Below are positions 36,501 to 48,878 of a DNA stretch of 64,000 bases, one piece after another; the stretch's first letter is position 1, and every line of letters starts with the position of its first letter. The translations under genes and the position numbers were made by a program. Source of the stretch: Gamsiella multidivaricata. Its lineage: Eukaryota > Mortierellomycota > Mortierellomycetes > Mortierellales > Mortierellaceae. The notes under the pieces were generated by a model. That model made no database searches, was not told the origin of the DNA, and was given only the letters and a program-made list of their open reading frames with translations. The stretch lies in contig NW_026251739.1 of assembly GCF_025024155.1 (NCBI RefSeq), forward strand, positions 1-64,000, written 5' to 3'.

Positions 36501-38349
36501 GTAGATCAGAGAGACAAATCGCTCATTGACTATAAGAGAGATATCGATCCAAGCTAAAGCAAGAAAAACGACACAAAGAATCGGTCCCGGTCAATTTCCA
36601 CCTATGAGTGTATTTATATGCCTGTCTCGACGTCCGTAAATAATAGTGCAATGTGCGGTAAGACGTACCGACATAAACTCCAACAATACGAAGCAGCATC
36701 TCTGCAAAATCCAGACTGCGTTCCTTGTATTCCGTCAGCAATTCATACCAGGCGTTGGCGAGGGTGGGGATATCCTGCTCTCTCATGCGGTCTTTGATGT
36801 TGATGTTCAAAGTGTTTTCTTCCCTTGAGCTGATGCGAGAGGTGAGAGTGTTGACAACTTCCTCGTCGATAGACATCAAAATCCTGAGAAAAAGATCAAC
36901 CATCTTCATGTTCGATTTCCCTGAGGACTGAGGCAGAGGGGTAATAAGAGCGAGCATGTCCGAAAAGAACGTAGTCCATGATTTGAGATATGTTTGGCGG
37001 AATAGAAGCGCAACAGCATGCGCAAATTTGTTTTTGAGATCTAATTGAAAAGGAAGCAGGGGTGTGTGTAAGTGTGCTGGCCATGGATCCATAGCATCCT
37101 ATGCAGAGCGGATCAAGATATTCGTTATACATACATGAGGGTTCTGAACTCAAGGTGTTGTCCAAGCCGCCGTTCACAAATTCGCGCTGAATATACTCCA
37201 TGAATGTCTGTCGAAAGTAGTTCAGTCGTGATTCGTCCAGTGTATTGGACCTAGTGCATGAAGACGTGCAAGAAAGGGGTTGCGGGACAAAGATGAGTCT
37301 TGATGATTCATTTCGTTCAAGGTGGCGTAGTCGATTTGCTGTCTTGCAGAACAGCACCAGAGACCACGTATTACCTCGCCGTAAGAACTTCCTCCACCAC
37401 CTGTAGGCAAAAGAGCCGGGTTTCTGGCGTACTAATCGCGCGTCAAAGACAATGTTAATACTTATGTTAGTGCAACGGGGGAAACTGCGTTTAATGGTAT
37501 CAGAGACGAGTAGCCTTTATCACACACCACGCGACCTTCAATAATAAAGACGCGAACAAGTAGCGAAATCAGGCAACTTGATTGGAGCAGGAGAGCAACT
37601 GGTTTGCGAGAGCGATAAAGCCAAGGACAACAAAAAATACCTCTTGGGCTCCCGAATGTACAATGCCAGGCACGATTGCCATCCGTCAGGAGAAGCCTTG
37701 ACCTGTTCGCAGTATTGGGTGGCCTATAAGAACCGTATAACAGCAAAAACATCAGCTTTGTCTGTTCTTTCAAGTTTTTCAAGCAGAGAATGTACAAGTC
37801 TATGTCCACTGAAAAGGGCCCCTCTTTCCTCAGCTCAGACGATCAAATTCGTGTGGTACAAACTCGCTCTGTAACGTAGCGTATGATGACATGGTGGCGT
37901 CGAAGATACCGAACAATACGAACGCTTGTTCTTCAGCTGCAACCGTCTCCATGCGTTCATCGAGATCAAGAGAGGTAGCATGTTGAGGTGGCGCTTTCAG
38001 GTGGATGTGGCGAAAGGAGCCAAACTGAACGTCATAGCTTAAAGAATGCCTGAGATCAATGCTGCAATGATCTACAATTTAGCGATCTCCAGTCTTGGTT
38101 CCTACTCCTGTTTATTCAGCCTCCTGATCAAGTCCAGTTGTTGCAAGTAGTCGAATAGCATCATCCTCTGCATCAGCGGTTCGTTGAGCCGTATGTTTAT
38201 CCAGTATGGACTACGTTTGTAGTTGTCCTGAGAATACGGAGTGAAGCACAGCATATTATGCAAAGACAAAGGGAACGCACCTGCTGCTTCAAGGCCAGGT
38301 CCGCCGTGGGGCTGAGCGCGCAAGCAACGGCCTGTTCGATGTGGTCCAT
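33539..38349 (-). CDS. LOS1: Exportin-T / Los1 tRNA nuclear export receptor
   Basis: Karyopherin that carries mature tRNA out of the nucleus with RanGTP. Nine exons on the minus strand (38349-38281, 37723-37641, 37431-37375, 37250-37135, 37040-36669, 36529-36357, 36263-34400, 34297-33792, 33667-33539) give 1122 residues. The N-terminus QYCEQVKASPDGWQSCLAL and FCLQVVEEVL match the exportin-T start. YLKNKFAHAVALLF and LRILMSIDEEVV are the conserved Xpo1-type HEAT region. FLKDEDDNVSEAVFGFL and LKMKYGEDMEWV are family blocks, and the end LAQEYIQALQQLDAKNFKKY matches the C-terminal helix. The last exon (SDPSMNSC...) is plausible but less conserved. The 1.86-kb exon 7 holds most HEAT repeats. Assignment is secure, with only the final exon tentative. 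Confidence 0.92.
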
Positions 38350-38862
38350 TTGTCGATCTGACTAGAGCGTAGTAGTGCGGATCGGTTGAGTTGAATCTGA
38401 TTTGTCGCTGAAATAGCTGAGGTAAGGTCAATTGAGAGATTGGGAAGGAATTAGGATAGAAAGGTGAAATGATACAAGTGGAACGAAGAACTAAAGGATG
38501 GTTAGTTTTTTTAGATTAAGAACAGAAGCAAGAAGAAGGAGGAAACTGAGGGAAAGAAAGCAAACGAACAAGGGAAAGAGAACAAAGCAGAATAACGAAA
38601 AGAAAGGAAGAAGAGAGAAGAATAAAAAGAAGAATAGTCAATGGTGAAGTGGTGGCAAATAAGGGAAGGGGGGACGATCTCTCTTTGGCCCATGAACCAA
38701 AAAATTGTTTTTGTTTTTACTTGTCTATTTGTGCATTGCAGGGCAAGCAAGCGGATCGATTGGCTTCCCCAATTCATTTCTACAATGAAAAAAAAACGTG
38801 ACGTAGACTCGACTCGTCCTTGATTTTCTACACGCATTTGAGCAAGACAACCGTCAAGCACC
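38350..38862. other. Exportin-T upstream region
   Basis: Purine-rich plus strand (GAAAG and AAGAAGAG runs at about 38520-38635), so pyrimidine-rich in the sense of exportin-T. Probably the divergent promoter with the next hypothetical ORF. Confidence 0.45.
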
Positions 38863-39204
38863 ATGGAGAAAACAATTACCCACGCTTTGTTCATCGAGGC
38901 TCCCATCAGTGACGAAAAATTGGGCGAGATAATTAGCGAACAACAGATGTCTACTCCATCTGCTGACCTCAAAATCTTCAGACACACGAGGATATTGCAC
39001 CAAACACGAAAGATGGATGATGCTGGCTTGAACTCGCCGTCCTACTTGTTGTGGAATGATCTCTCGTTGCAAGATGGATGGTTGATCATTCGCCAGTATA
39101 ATGGTATTTTGTCTTTAAGAATGCCAATTCACGACGCCATAATGGCCGACTACAACGTTGAATGGGGGTACACATCAATGGAGAAGTTGCAACCTCACAA
39201 ATAA
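38863..39204 (+). CDS. Hypothetical 113-residue protein
   Basis: Single-exon ORF with a good start context (CACCATGG). The composition looks protein-like, with mixed charged and hydrophobic residues (MEKTITHALFIEAPISDEK; later YLLWNDLSLQDGWLIIRQYN), no signal peptide and no membrane helix. I recognise no domain. There is also a 72-residue ORF on the opposite strand, so coding is not proven. It could be a fragment of a larger or broken gene. Confidence 0.38.
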   Translation: MEKTITHALFIEAPISDEKLGEIISEQQMSTPSADLKIFRHTRILHQTRKMDDAGLNSPSYLLWNDLSLQDGWLIIRQYNGILSLRMPIHDAIMADYNVEWGYTSMEKLQPHK

Positions 39205-39481
39205 GGCAAAGGAAGTTTTTAAAAGCTACATAGCAAAAAGCATGCGAAAACCCATGTAGTTCCATCTAACTTGGTAATGTACTTCTAAAGTGGTAATGCA
39301 TCTCATCTATGCACTAGGACATGACAACTTCTTGGTCCACGTGTCATCGTTCACACCACATCTACCGTCACCGTTGCACGTCAGCACAGTCCCGATGGTC
39401 ACCACAACACGCTCCAGTTAATCCTTTGCCAGATCCCGTACCACAATATCCAGGAGTCGACCCAAGGAACTCACATCCCAG

Positions 39482-40335
39482 ATGTCCCTCACAACCCCGA
39501 CGTCACTCTCCAGCCTCGAGCAGTTTACATGGGCCTCACCGCTCGGACCAACCATGGAGCCTGACGGTAACTACAGCGATGACGACTCCTGGCTGTGCTG
39601 TTTCGGCTATTGGTACCTGAAAGTGACAAACGGGCCGACTCCGCTGCTGCCTATTTTTCACGCCACCAATATTCATCAAAGTGCCCTCTCCTTGCCTCAA
39701 CTGCTCCATCTTGAATAGAATATGTCTTCATCCTCAGCTGTCTTCAGCCCTATGCGGACATGGCGCGCCTCTGTCGGTTGGCCCAGAAAAAGCGTCAAAA
39801 GAACCCCTTTTCAAACTCGATTGTTCTTGCCTTGTCCTGCATGAACCAATACGAGCTCCGGAGAGCTTGTCATGAGTGGAAGGCCATCATTGTCCATATC
39901 GATCCTGAGTGTACAGCTCTACAACGTGCTGTATCGGCTCATTACAACCACTATCACATCTGGGCTGCCATCCAGGCTGTTATTTGGGGAGGAGCCTTGA
40001 CTGCCGTCGGTCTGCGTCAGAACAACATTGTCCGCAACAGTCGCTGGCCAAACTCACGGCTAGCTTCGGCATGTGTAGTGGTTCTCGGCTGCATATTCAC
40101 GGCATCATGTGCAGTTAAGACTTCAGAGTTCATCAAAGCGATTCCACGAGGATATGATGTAGTCAAGGTCAGAAACGACGATGCAGGCACGGACCATTTG
40201 TTCCTCATCCGACGCGATTTCAATCGGAAAAGCGACCCAAGGATTGTACCCATGTATCTGCTTTCAGGATTGGGACTTGGGACGATGATCATGGGCGCAC
40301 GTATTGCGTTCAAGATGAGGAAGGCCATGCGCTGA
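39482..40335 (+). CDS. Hypothetical multi-pass membrane protein
   Basis: Two exons (39482-39622, 39748-40335) join in phase 0 to give 242 residues. Exon 1 encodes a polar start (MSLTTPTSLSSLEQF) with an acidic patch (NYSDDDSWLCCF). Exon 2 has three hydrophobic helices: IWAAIQAVIWGGALTAVGL, LASACVVVLGCIFTASC and VPMYLLSGLGLGTMIMGARI, ending in a basic tail KMRKAMR. A hydrophilic, charged segment (KVRNDDAGTDHLFLIRRDFN) lies before the last helix. The second exon is convincing as coding. The exon 1 link uses a GTGACA donor and is uncertain; an ATG at 39760 in exon 2 is the alternative start. No family recognised. Confidence 0.5.
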
Positions 40336-41838
40336 TTCTATAGCAGGGGTATGGGAGGTATTCCACATAGAAATGATGGAATAAAATAAATTGGAGAAAG
40401 TGCAAGGCCTATACTTTGATTGCAGTCGATCTTTACTGCAAGTCAACCGCTGGAAGTGCCTTGTTGTCATAATATTTCCCAATGCTTAAACCAAGCTCTA
40501 TTTTGCCACCAATAACACGTACATACTATTATTGTATGAGGAAAAGATTATCGAAAAATTGAAAGAAAGCCATGTTAACCTCCGCATACATGGAGATCGC
40601 GCCTCAGAGTTTGACTGTCGTAGTAGCCCGATTGGGATGCACGACTTTTTATCTAAACGTGTCTTCCTTCCTCCCTCCTTGCCCGACAGCTACCCTTGTC
40701 AGTAGAGGTATTCATAGGTAGAAGATACTGATTATAACAGCGCCTCGAACGAGGGACTTTATTCCTCAAATAGAAGCGTATATAACGTATATCACGTATT
40801 GAACGTGCACTATTTTTCTAGCATAGAAATGGAGGGCCTTGAGCGATGAAGAACGGATGAACCTTTCCATTCGCTTAGGAACGAAGGAGGGCGAGAGATA
40901 AACTTCATTTGCTTGAGGATGAAAAATATTTCCTTCACTCAAGGTGCTGAACTATAATAATAGACGCGCCGCGTAAAAATCCACCCCTAGTGTGCAACGT
41001 TACAGTTCAACCCAAAACAAAGGCTTCGAAAGATAGACACCCTGACTCCACCGTTTAGTGTAGCAACAAACAGCCTGCTATCCGAGTTGAACACATACTG
41101 GGGTAAGAAAGCAAAAGGTCAACTGGGGATGGTGCGAACGAAAACAACAACAATGCAGCGCGGCACAGCCCTCAGCACATCCGCTTGAAAGGAGCGGTGC
41201 CTCGAGACAAAAACACAACAAACGAACGGCGTGGTATGCCGGCGTTCCTGCGCAGTTCTCCAAACGAGAATAGGCACCAGCGACGCAGGTAAAACATACG
41301 TGTATGTGCGGCATGTATATGAAGATTAGGCTGGGTATCATTGCGAATATTGAGATAAGTAGGCCTGGTCTGGAATGTAGGTACGAAGAACGCGCGCTGT
41401 TGTCAAATGCTTGGCACCAGCAGCCGAACCATCATCACGGCATCACCGTCCATCATTTACTTGCTTCCTTGCCTTTCATTAAGACTGTCAGCTAGTTCTA
41501 ATGTTCCAATGGCACGGCACGCTCACTACAGCCTAATTGAATATTGAAGAAGTCCTAGTATTTAAAAGCCCTCATTAGGGTTTTTTTGTTCCCCACCTCT
41601 TCTCTTTTTCTTGTTCTTCCTCTTCTTCCTCTTCTTCCACTTTGTCTTGGTCCTTTTACTTCTTCTCCCGCCAGTCCTCCTTGTCTCTAATTCTTTTTCT
41701 CCCTTCTTCCTTCCTTCCCATCAACAGCTCGCAGTTACCTGGTCATCTCTGGTCTCTTGCCACTTTTGACCTTGGCATTGCCTTCATTGTTAAAATACAT
41801 CGCCCTTTTCCTTACGCAGCCCTATCCAAGCAGCAACA
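40336..41838. other. Intergenic, no gene seen
   Basis: Downstream flank of the membrane protein (AATAAA-like sites near 40380) and the promoter of the fucosyltransferase-like gene. Pyrimidine-rich CTTCTTC repeats lie at about 41590-41640 before the start. Short ORFs have no recognisable motifs. Confidence 0.5.
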
Positions 41839-44800
41839 ATGGGGAAGGACACTTCTGCCTCGTCCTCCAACCGCTTCAGTCCCAATGGCCACCTCAATAT
41901 GCTAAATATTAACAACGCCGGCAGCAGCAGCAGCAGCGCAAACAACCACACCGTACTCCCTGTCTACCAACATCACACCGAACGAGATCACTCAATAGAT
42001 CTGGAGACCTACGGAGATAAATCAAGAAAATACAGGGTATCGTCGCCCCCACTCTCGCCAGATCGCACCCTTTCCTTCTCCTTTCTCAAGTGTCGATTCA
42101 CAAAGAAGTCATGCCTGCTCATAGGGACAATGATCATGGGGCTCCTGCTCCCGGTCTGGATCTTCACCAGTGGAGTTATCACACTGGACTCCTTTAATGA
42201 CTATATTCGTTATCTACCTGGTTACCACTACTTTGCCAACAATCTACTCTACCTCGTCATGTTCCTCCTCCTCGTCTCGTTTACGGTCTTGGCAACCATG
42301 CCTGTCCTCCCCATCCTCGTCCTTGGCCTTCCCTTCCATCTCTTAATCTTTTCCATCTTCAATAAGCTGATGTCCGATTGGATATGGTGGTGCACTGGCT
42401 GCTACACAGTCCTGTTCCTGGCTCCGGTTGGCTCCACAGTTTTGGGACGAATCAAGCCCGCTGCGTCCTTGCAGCCCAATACCCGTCGAGAGTTGCTCAT
42501 CTGGCACAAATCCTCCTCATACCCTACACCTTCCTCACCGGTCTTTGTCGATTACTCGCCTCTTTACAACGATCTCAGCAGCAGCACCAGCAATTTGATC
42601 GCTGGAACTGGCTATGACCAGCTGTGGAGCAGTGCCAAGGAAGCCCTGAGGGCCGTTGGAAACAGGGTCGAGTATGGCATCTATCTCCTCAGCACCGCAA
42701 ATCGCACGTCCAAGCGCTGGCGCATGCTTCTTGTCCTCATCCTTTGGCTCAGCTATGTGATACCCGTGACGATCGGGAACGAGTCCCGGACCTTTGACCC
42801 AGAACGATCTGTACCCTCATTTGATATCGAACACCCAGAGCATCTGTGTTCTGCAAGGGAGATGGCAGGCTTCCAGGCGCGCCATGAGTCTTTTGAGGGA
42901 TATTGGCAAGAGTATCTAGAGTTCCATCGCCGCATGGTCACACCGGAGGAGGACGGTGGCATCCCTCAAGATCAGAAGCGGTTCCTGATCTTCCAACCAA
43001 GTGACGATGGACTTGGCAATCGTCTACAGGCTCTGCTGAGCTCCGTGGTGATGGCCATGGTGACCCGACGGGCGATCGTCTTGGACTGGCTAGCGATGCC
43101 TCAATGCAACGTAGGTTCTATTGCCATCAAATTGTACTCTTGATTCGTTATCTGTTGCCGGGAATGTGTCTTTGGCTTTCTTTTTAGTTTTGAGGGGTCC
43201 CTTTTTTGGCGTCTTTGCGTCGCCCATTTGTGCTTTGTTTACAATCTGTTCCTGAGATTGCCCAACACACCCACGAGAAAGAAACACATGCATCCCATGC
43301 AATTCGCCTTCACCCAAAAATATGCGCAATTGCAACGTGGCATCCGCTTCTGATTCTGATTCCCCGGAATTGCTCCATCTCTACGAGCCATGGCTCCCTG
43401 CTGCAGTTCGCCCTCTCGCTGTCTCTTTCTTCAGTCTGCTCTACCACAAAAGTGTCATCGCGCACATAAATACGCGCCGACAATACATGGAATCGATCTC
43501 CTGTACACCCTCCTTTGTTTGTTCTGCGGCTCTTCCGGAGGGAGTGACGAACTTTGTCTGGACCAACGCTGCCTGTTGACGCACGAAAATTCGGGCTCAG
43601 AAACTCAGCCAACCACTTCACCACCCTCCTCTTTGTGCGACAAATGGGGTTACACACCAATTCAATCAATAGCTTCTGACAAACATGAGACTGAGTGCAC
43701 CCATCCAAAGCGTCAGTTTTCAATACTTTTGCGACTGGATACACCACTCATTGTACCCATTGTACTCGCCTACAACGATCTAATTTTTGGAGCATCGAGA
43801 ACCATGCGGAGAATTTCTGTCGAAATAGTGTTCATCTGCCGGATGAACACTTTCCCCTGGACTTGCGCGCTAATGTGTCATTGCGCTATTTTATTTCATT
43901 TGGCCTCTGCTCTTGATATTCTAGGCAAACTTCACCGACCTATTCCAATCGCCTGAGAACCTTACCTGGGACCTGAATGCCACCCTCCCCCACTACAAGG
44001 ACCTGCCTGAATACAAGACCAAGCCCGAGATCTGGTACCCATACTGCCGCAACTGTGCCCTGCGCTCGCCCATCGCCCCGGACTCGACCTGGTCGCAACT
44101 GCTCTGCGATGCCGATCTGGGAATCAATCACACAACGCCCATCGTCCAGATCTTTAGCACACAATGGTTCCTGCCAGTCATTCAGCATAATCCGCATTGG
44201 AGACGGGAACTCTGCCACATGTTCCCTGCGGGCGGCAGCAACGCGTTCCAGGCCCTGGCCAAGACACTGTTGAGGCCCGCGATGGCCGTGCAGGAAAAGA
44301 TTGATTCGGTCATGAAACGCATCCCGGAGGGAACCACGCTGATTGGGCTTCAGGTGCGCAGGACAGAAAACAATGCGGTTGGGCAGGGCATTGAGGATTC
44401 GTTCTTGAGCTGTGCTGCTGAGGTCGTTGAGGAGGAGGAAGCCAAAGCTGCTGCGATGATCTCTTGGAGACCTGGATCTGGATCTGGAGGCCTGGACAGG
44501 AACATGACAGGATTCGATGACGATGCAGAGGACTCTGTTTTGCGTCGGACACCCAAGTTTGCTTACTATCTCGCTACAGACTATCGTCCTACGCGAGCCC
44601 ACTTCCAAGCGATCGTGGGTAATCAGCTCTACGTCCTCGACAGCACCTTCCAGTCCCAAAAGGCCCAACCACCGTCTTCCTTCTCGCTCTCGTCCTCTTC
44701 AACCAATGCCTCTGGATCCGAATCGGCAGACTCGGACGACACTTCACCAGCGTTCGCGGCGTCGTACTCCTCGTCTTCTCTCTCGCAGTCCACTTCTCAA

Positions 44801-45091
44801 ACTGAAGCCGTCGTCCGGAACTCTGTTCAGGGCGTCCAAACTGCCGTCGCCGAAATGTTCCTTCTCGCCCAGTCCGACCGTATCATTTCATCGCCTTATT
44901 CGACTTTTGGATACTTTGCTCACGGATATGCGAATGTCCAACCAAATATCGTCAAGCGCGATGGCACCTGCATCAAACGCCGGTCCACCCAACCATGTTT
45001 CCAGTACTGGTTTGGTTTCGCGAACGGTGGCGCCAAATGCTCTATCAGATCGACGGTCGAGATGAGCGAGGATTACGATTGTTGGCTGTAG
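41839..45091 (+). CDS. Multi-pass fucosyltransferase-like protein (GT37-related)
   Basis: Two exons (41839-43110, 43925-45091) give 812 residues. Residues 1-90 are polar. About 90-215 contain four hydrophobic segments, beginning CLLIGTMIMGLLLPVWIF, and another lies near 300 (MLLVLILWLSYVIPVTIG). The rest resembles the plant and oomycete xyloglucan fucosyltransferase fold: DGLGNRLQALLSSVVMAMVTRRAIVL matches the GDP-fucose-family G-G-N-R motif, IGLQVRR matches the R-rich IGIQIR block, and the end has FLLAQSDRIISSPYSTFGYFAHG, the conserved acceptor-side motif. Expected role is Golgi transfer of fucose to glycans, which fits fucose-containing walls of Mucoromycota. A Ser-rich insertion (about residues 640-690) separates the last two blocks. 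The multi-pass N-terminus is unusual. Fold assignment is moderately strong; the substrate is unknown. Confidence 0.72.
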
Positions 45092-45225
45092 CGAGGGCCA
45101 TCTTAAACCATGTTAGATATTACCACTTATTGTACTTTCTCATGTAAGGATGTAATCCACAACCTTGATCGACATAAAAGACAACCATCGTGATGTGCAA
45201 CTTGATCTATCGCAGCCAGGGCGTC

Positions 45226-45231
45226 TTTATT
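45226..45231 (-). terminator. Poly(A) signal for the APC6 gene
   Basis: TTTATT on plus, AATAAA on minus, 73 nt past the APC6 stop. It lies in the 212-nt gap between two convergent stops. Confidence 0.5.
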
Positions 45232-45303
45232 TCTTGAAACTGTAGCAATTAATTTGGCGGCGATGTACAACCCTGGATACCGGCGTGGGAAGGACAGTTT
45301 ATT

Positions 45304-48300
45304 TCAAGTATCCCCCAGCTCCATATCGACTTCATTATGGCCCACCTCTGGATCATCCTCAGGTTCATTCCGTACTTCCTTCTCACTCCGTGTCCTGTGA
45401 CCTCTAAGAGAATATCCTGAGCTGACAGATCCCCTCCGTTTACCACGCGCAATCGCCGAAGAAGGAGACTCTGGCTGTGTCCCGACCTCGCCTTCCATAA
45501 TAGCAATAGCACTCGACGATGATGACCCTGCCTCTGTTTCTGCAATAACGACAGCAGCACTCGAAGACGCCCGCGCCTCCGTCTCTGCCTCGATCTCCTC
45601 AATAACATGCGCGGTCCTTGCTCTTCGCTCCAACATATTCCGCACCCTTCGCTCCACATCATCATCGTCCCTGAGCTCCTCTGGCAAGTACTCGCGCATC
45701 CACTGCATCTCCTCCACTCGGACCCTATCCTCCATAATCTTCTTTAACATCTCCGACGCAATCTGGTCACTCGGTCGGATCGCTAGCACCTTATGATAAC
45801 ACTCGACTGCATCCGGGATTTGCCTCATGATCTGGTAAATAAATCCGAGCCCTACTAGTGCCGATGCCTTTGCAGCCCCTGCGCTCGTGATCCCGTCCAC
45901 CTTCATGAAGTACATCTCTGCGTCCTCATATTTTCCGAGCTTGCGGTACGCATGCGCCAAGTTGAGCCAAGTGGTCTCCCAGATGACATTCTTCCGCTGC
46001 GACCGCTTGAGTTTCTCAATAACCTTGTGCAACGTCTTCACGGCCTCTTCATACTGGCCGAGGTTGTAGTTTACAACCGCGACCTCGTTCAGGAGCAGTG
46101 GGTCCGAGTCGCAGATCGACAGACAAGTTGTAAAGTACTTCTGGGCAAGAATCACGTTGTTTTGCTGAAGATGTTGCATCCCGATATACATGGAGCCCAG
46201 ATGCGAGCTATATTCATCAACGGAGAACAGCAGATCAATATGCTTGAAAATGAGATTGCATTGATTGAGCTCCACCAAAATGAGAACATACCCTCGAAAC
46301 AGCTTCATGCTTGTCGCATACGCAGAAATCGCCTGATCATGTTCGCCCTCCAACGCAAACGAGTGTCCAAATCCAATCCAAGCTGGCCCATAGTGCGAAT
46401 CAATTGTTGATGCCTTTCCAAAATACCGCCTCGCCTCTGTTAGGTTCCCGATCAAGTAATAATACACACCTACTGCAAACCATGCGACCGCGTGCTTTGG
46501 ATGTTGATCCACCAATTCATGTGCGATATAGAACAGTTCGTTCTTGCGTTCGAGCTCGTATAGCGAAACAAGATGCATTGGTATGCATGCCAGGTTGAAC
46601 TTGTCCATTTCCAGAATCCTACATGTGAGCATGAACAAGAAAATTTATCAGCTCCCGCATTCATTCAAATGAAATGAAACAATTTTTTGCAGCGGCCATA
46701 CCTCTTTGTGCAATCAAGGCACTTGTCAAAGCAGCATTGTGTAAAATATGCCTCGGCCTTTGCATACAGCAGATCCGCATTCTCTGTATGGAACTTCGCG
46801 GACAAATCCTTGTAGATCTCATCCTGTTCATCAAGGTGATCATACTAGTAGCAAACGTATGTCAGTACATTGTTAGAAAGCATTCGTTTGTTTGATTCCT
46901 CATTATTCGACTCCTTGAACTTTGTTCTCTATACCTTTTTCAGTTTTGATTTGTAGAGCATTCCTACAAACGTTGCATCTGGGCCATAAAGTTGTTTGTC
47001 GAACTCGAGTCCATCAAGCAACTCGCGCTCTAGACAATAAAACGATCGCAGTAAAGAGCCACCTCTCAGTCCCCAGATTCATATTCTGAAGATGCAAATC
47101 GTTCCTGTATAGATATTCCTGCAAAAACGAACCTTCTGTCGTAGTCATCATGCTGTTGGAGATCAACGCGTCCAGTGCATCATAACATTTAACGTCAATC
47201 TGCAGCGCCTCCTTGAAGCATTCTTTTGCCCGATCGATATTGTTCATATTCTTGTACACGACTCCTCTGAGGTAGCACATTGATGCTTCGAGCTAAAATC
47301 CAGTAAAGACATTGGGCCTCAATAACCTGCATAAATGTCTCTGCCATAAGCTTGTCAGCCCTAGTTCCTAGCCCTTACTTTGATTCCTCCATCGGCGTTG
47401 TTGACATTGATGTCTGATCCGGTGTCCTTTGAGAATTGATTCTCCTCACCTAAATATTCGAGTGCCTCTGTCCATCTTTGTGTCCGAATCTAGCTCCAGG
47501 TGCATATACAGATGTGGGAGTCAGTATTGACAATGAATCCGAGTGCGGGAAAAAATTAAAAGGATGTCAACGAGCGACAAAAGACCGCCGCCGATCACAC
47601 CTACCATGCACTGGATTGCCAGATACCGACAAGCGACCGATGACTCCAATAATTTCTGCTTCTGCAGCAAGTTGATCGCTCGTCCATATTCACCCATTAA
47701 GTAGTACACTTGCGACAGCCAGAATGCATCATTAGAGTCCTCTATAGATACATCGACCATGAACTCCGTGTTAGCAATTTGTCATAGTAGAACCCGTTAA
47801 TGACTATTAGGGAAGTGCTGAACATAATGTCTTTACCAGTTATGCATAACACCTTGTCGCCCCAATATGCTGCAGCCTTGTACATATGCTGGTGCATCGC
47901 ATCTGTTCGCCAAGCGCGCATGCTGTCCACCGTACTACGATCACGGTGTATCTCGGCCGGCGCAAAAAAATCTATTCCGCTCATGAAACTGCTCTCGTAT
48001 CCTGAATGCTCGCCTTGACTACCGCTGCTACCAAAACCTCCCCCTGGGACATATATCCGGCTCTCAATCGAATTCGTCACTGGCGCTACCTCAAAAATCG
48101 ATGACCCTGTCAATCCTGGCGCTCCGCCTGATGCTCCTACAGTTGCTGACGCAGATCCAGCAGGGATTGAGAAACCCTTGATTGGCGAAGGTAAGAAAGA
48201 TATCTCAAGCCAACTTGCGGGTGAGTTGGCGAACGGGGATGGGATGACATGCATGCTTTGGTTGGTGCTGGAGGGTTGCGTCCTTTTTGCCAAGACATTA

Positions 48301-48878
48301 GGTGTCCTGGGCCCTGCTCCGGCGCCTGGTGAAAGTTCTGAGAGGGAAGCCATTGTTGCACTGAAACTTCCTGGGCCTGAAAGGCTTCCTGAAGACCCGG
48401 TTGACCTTTTGAGCGTGACTTGTGGGTTGGGCAGCGGAGGCCCTCGCAAATGCCGAGAATTCGAATTTGAAGCTGAGTTTGGAGCGGATGATGCAGAGCT
48501 TGGAGCGCCACTCGCACCGATACCACCACTACCGCCGCTGCCATTGCCTCCCGTACCCAGACTGCTCCAATCATTGGAGCCGTTTCCACCACTACCAGAA
48601 TGCTGTCGAGAGGATCGTGTGGGTGTCGTGAAACTGTTATTAGGGGATGTGTTGGTGCTCCTGGCTCCTGATCCATTTGAGCCTGCATTAGCAGCTGAAG
48701 CGGTAGCGGATCGCGTTGCAGAGCGAAGACGTGTGCTGGGGGTATTCTGGATATTGTTGCTCACCGGCGTTTGGTGTGTGGTCTGTCCCTGTCCCTGCGT
48801 GCGTCCGTTTCCTCCTGGTGTGCTTGGGGCCCCTTGGCTGCTTGGCTGGCGACCCCGTCTACCCGGTGTACTGGGCAT
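45304..48878 (-). CDS. CDC16: Anaphase-promoting complex subunit 6 (Cdc16/Cut9), TPR protein
   Basis: TPR scaffold of the APC/C ubiquitin ligase, which triggers anaphase. Seven exons on the minus strand (48878-47837, 47741-47605, 47489-47379, 47292-47133, 47029-46935, 46844-46702, 46618-45304) give 1000 residues. The first 270 or so are low-complexity, rich in Ser, Gly and Pro, with TP and SP sites fitting Cdk control (MPSTPGRRGRQ). The first TPR appears at SNDAFWLSQVYYLMGEYGRA. The core block HPKHAVAWFAVGVYYYLIG and the repeat YGPAWIGFGHSFALEGEHDQA are typical Cdc16 sequence. The C-terminal 150 residues after the TPRs are Ala/Glu/Ser-rich. The start ATG at 48878 was chosen; upstream codons are open, but the next candidate is a TTG. 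Assignment is secure. Confidence 0.92.

Noticed and set aside
44517..45065. 182-codon ORF in a second frame of the fucosyltransferase-like gene
   Set aside because: Ser/Arg-rich shadow of the Ser-rich insertion.
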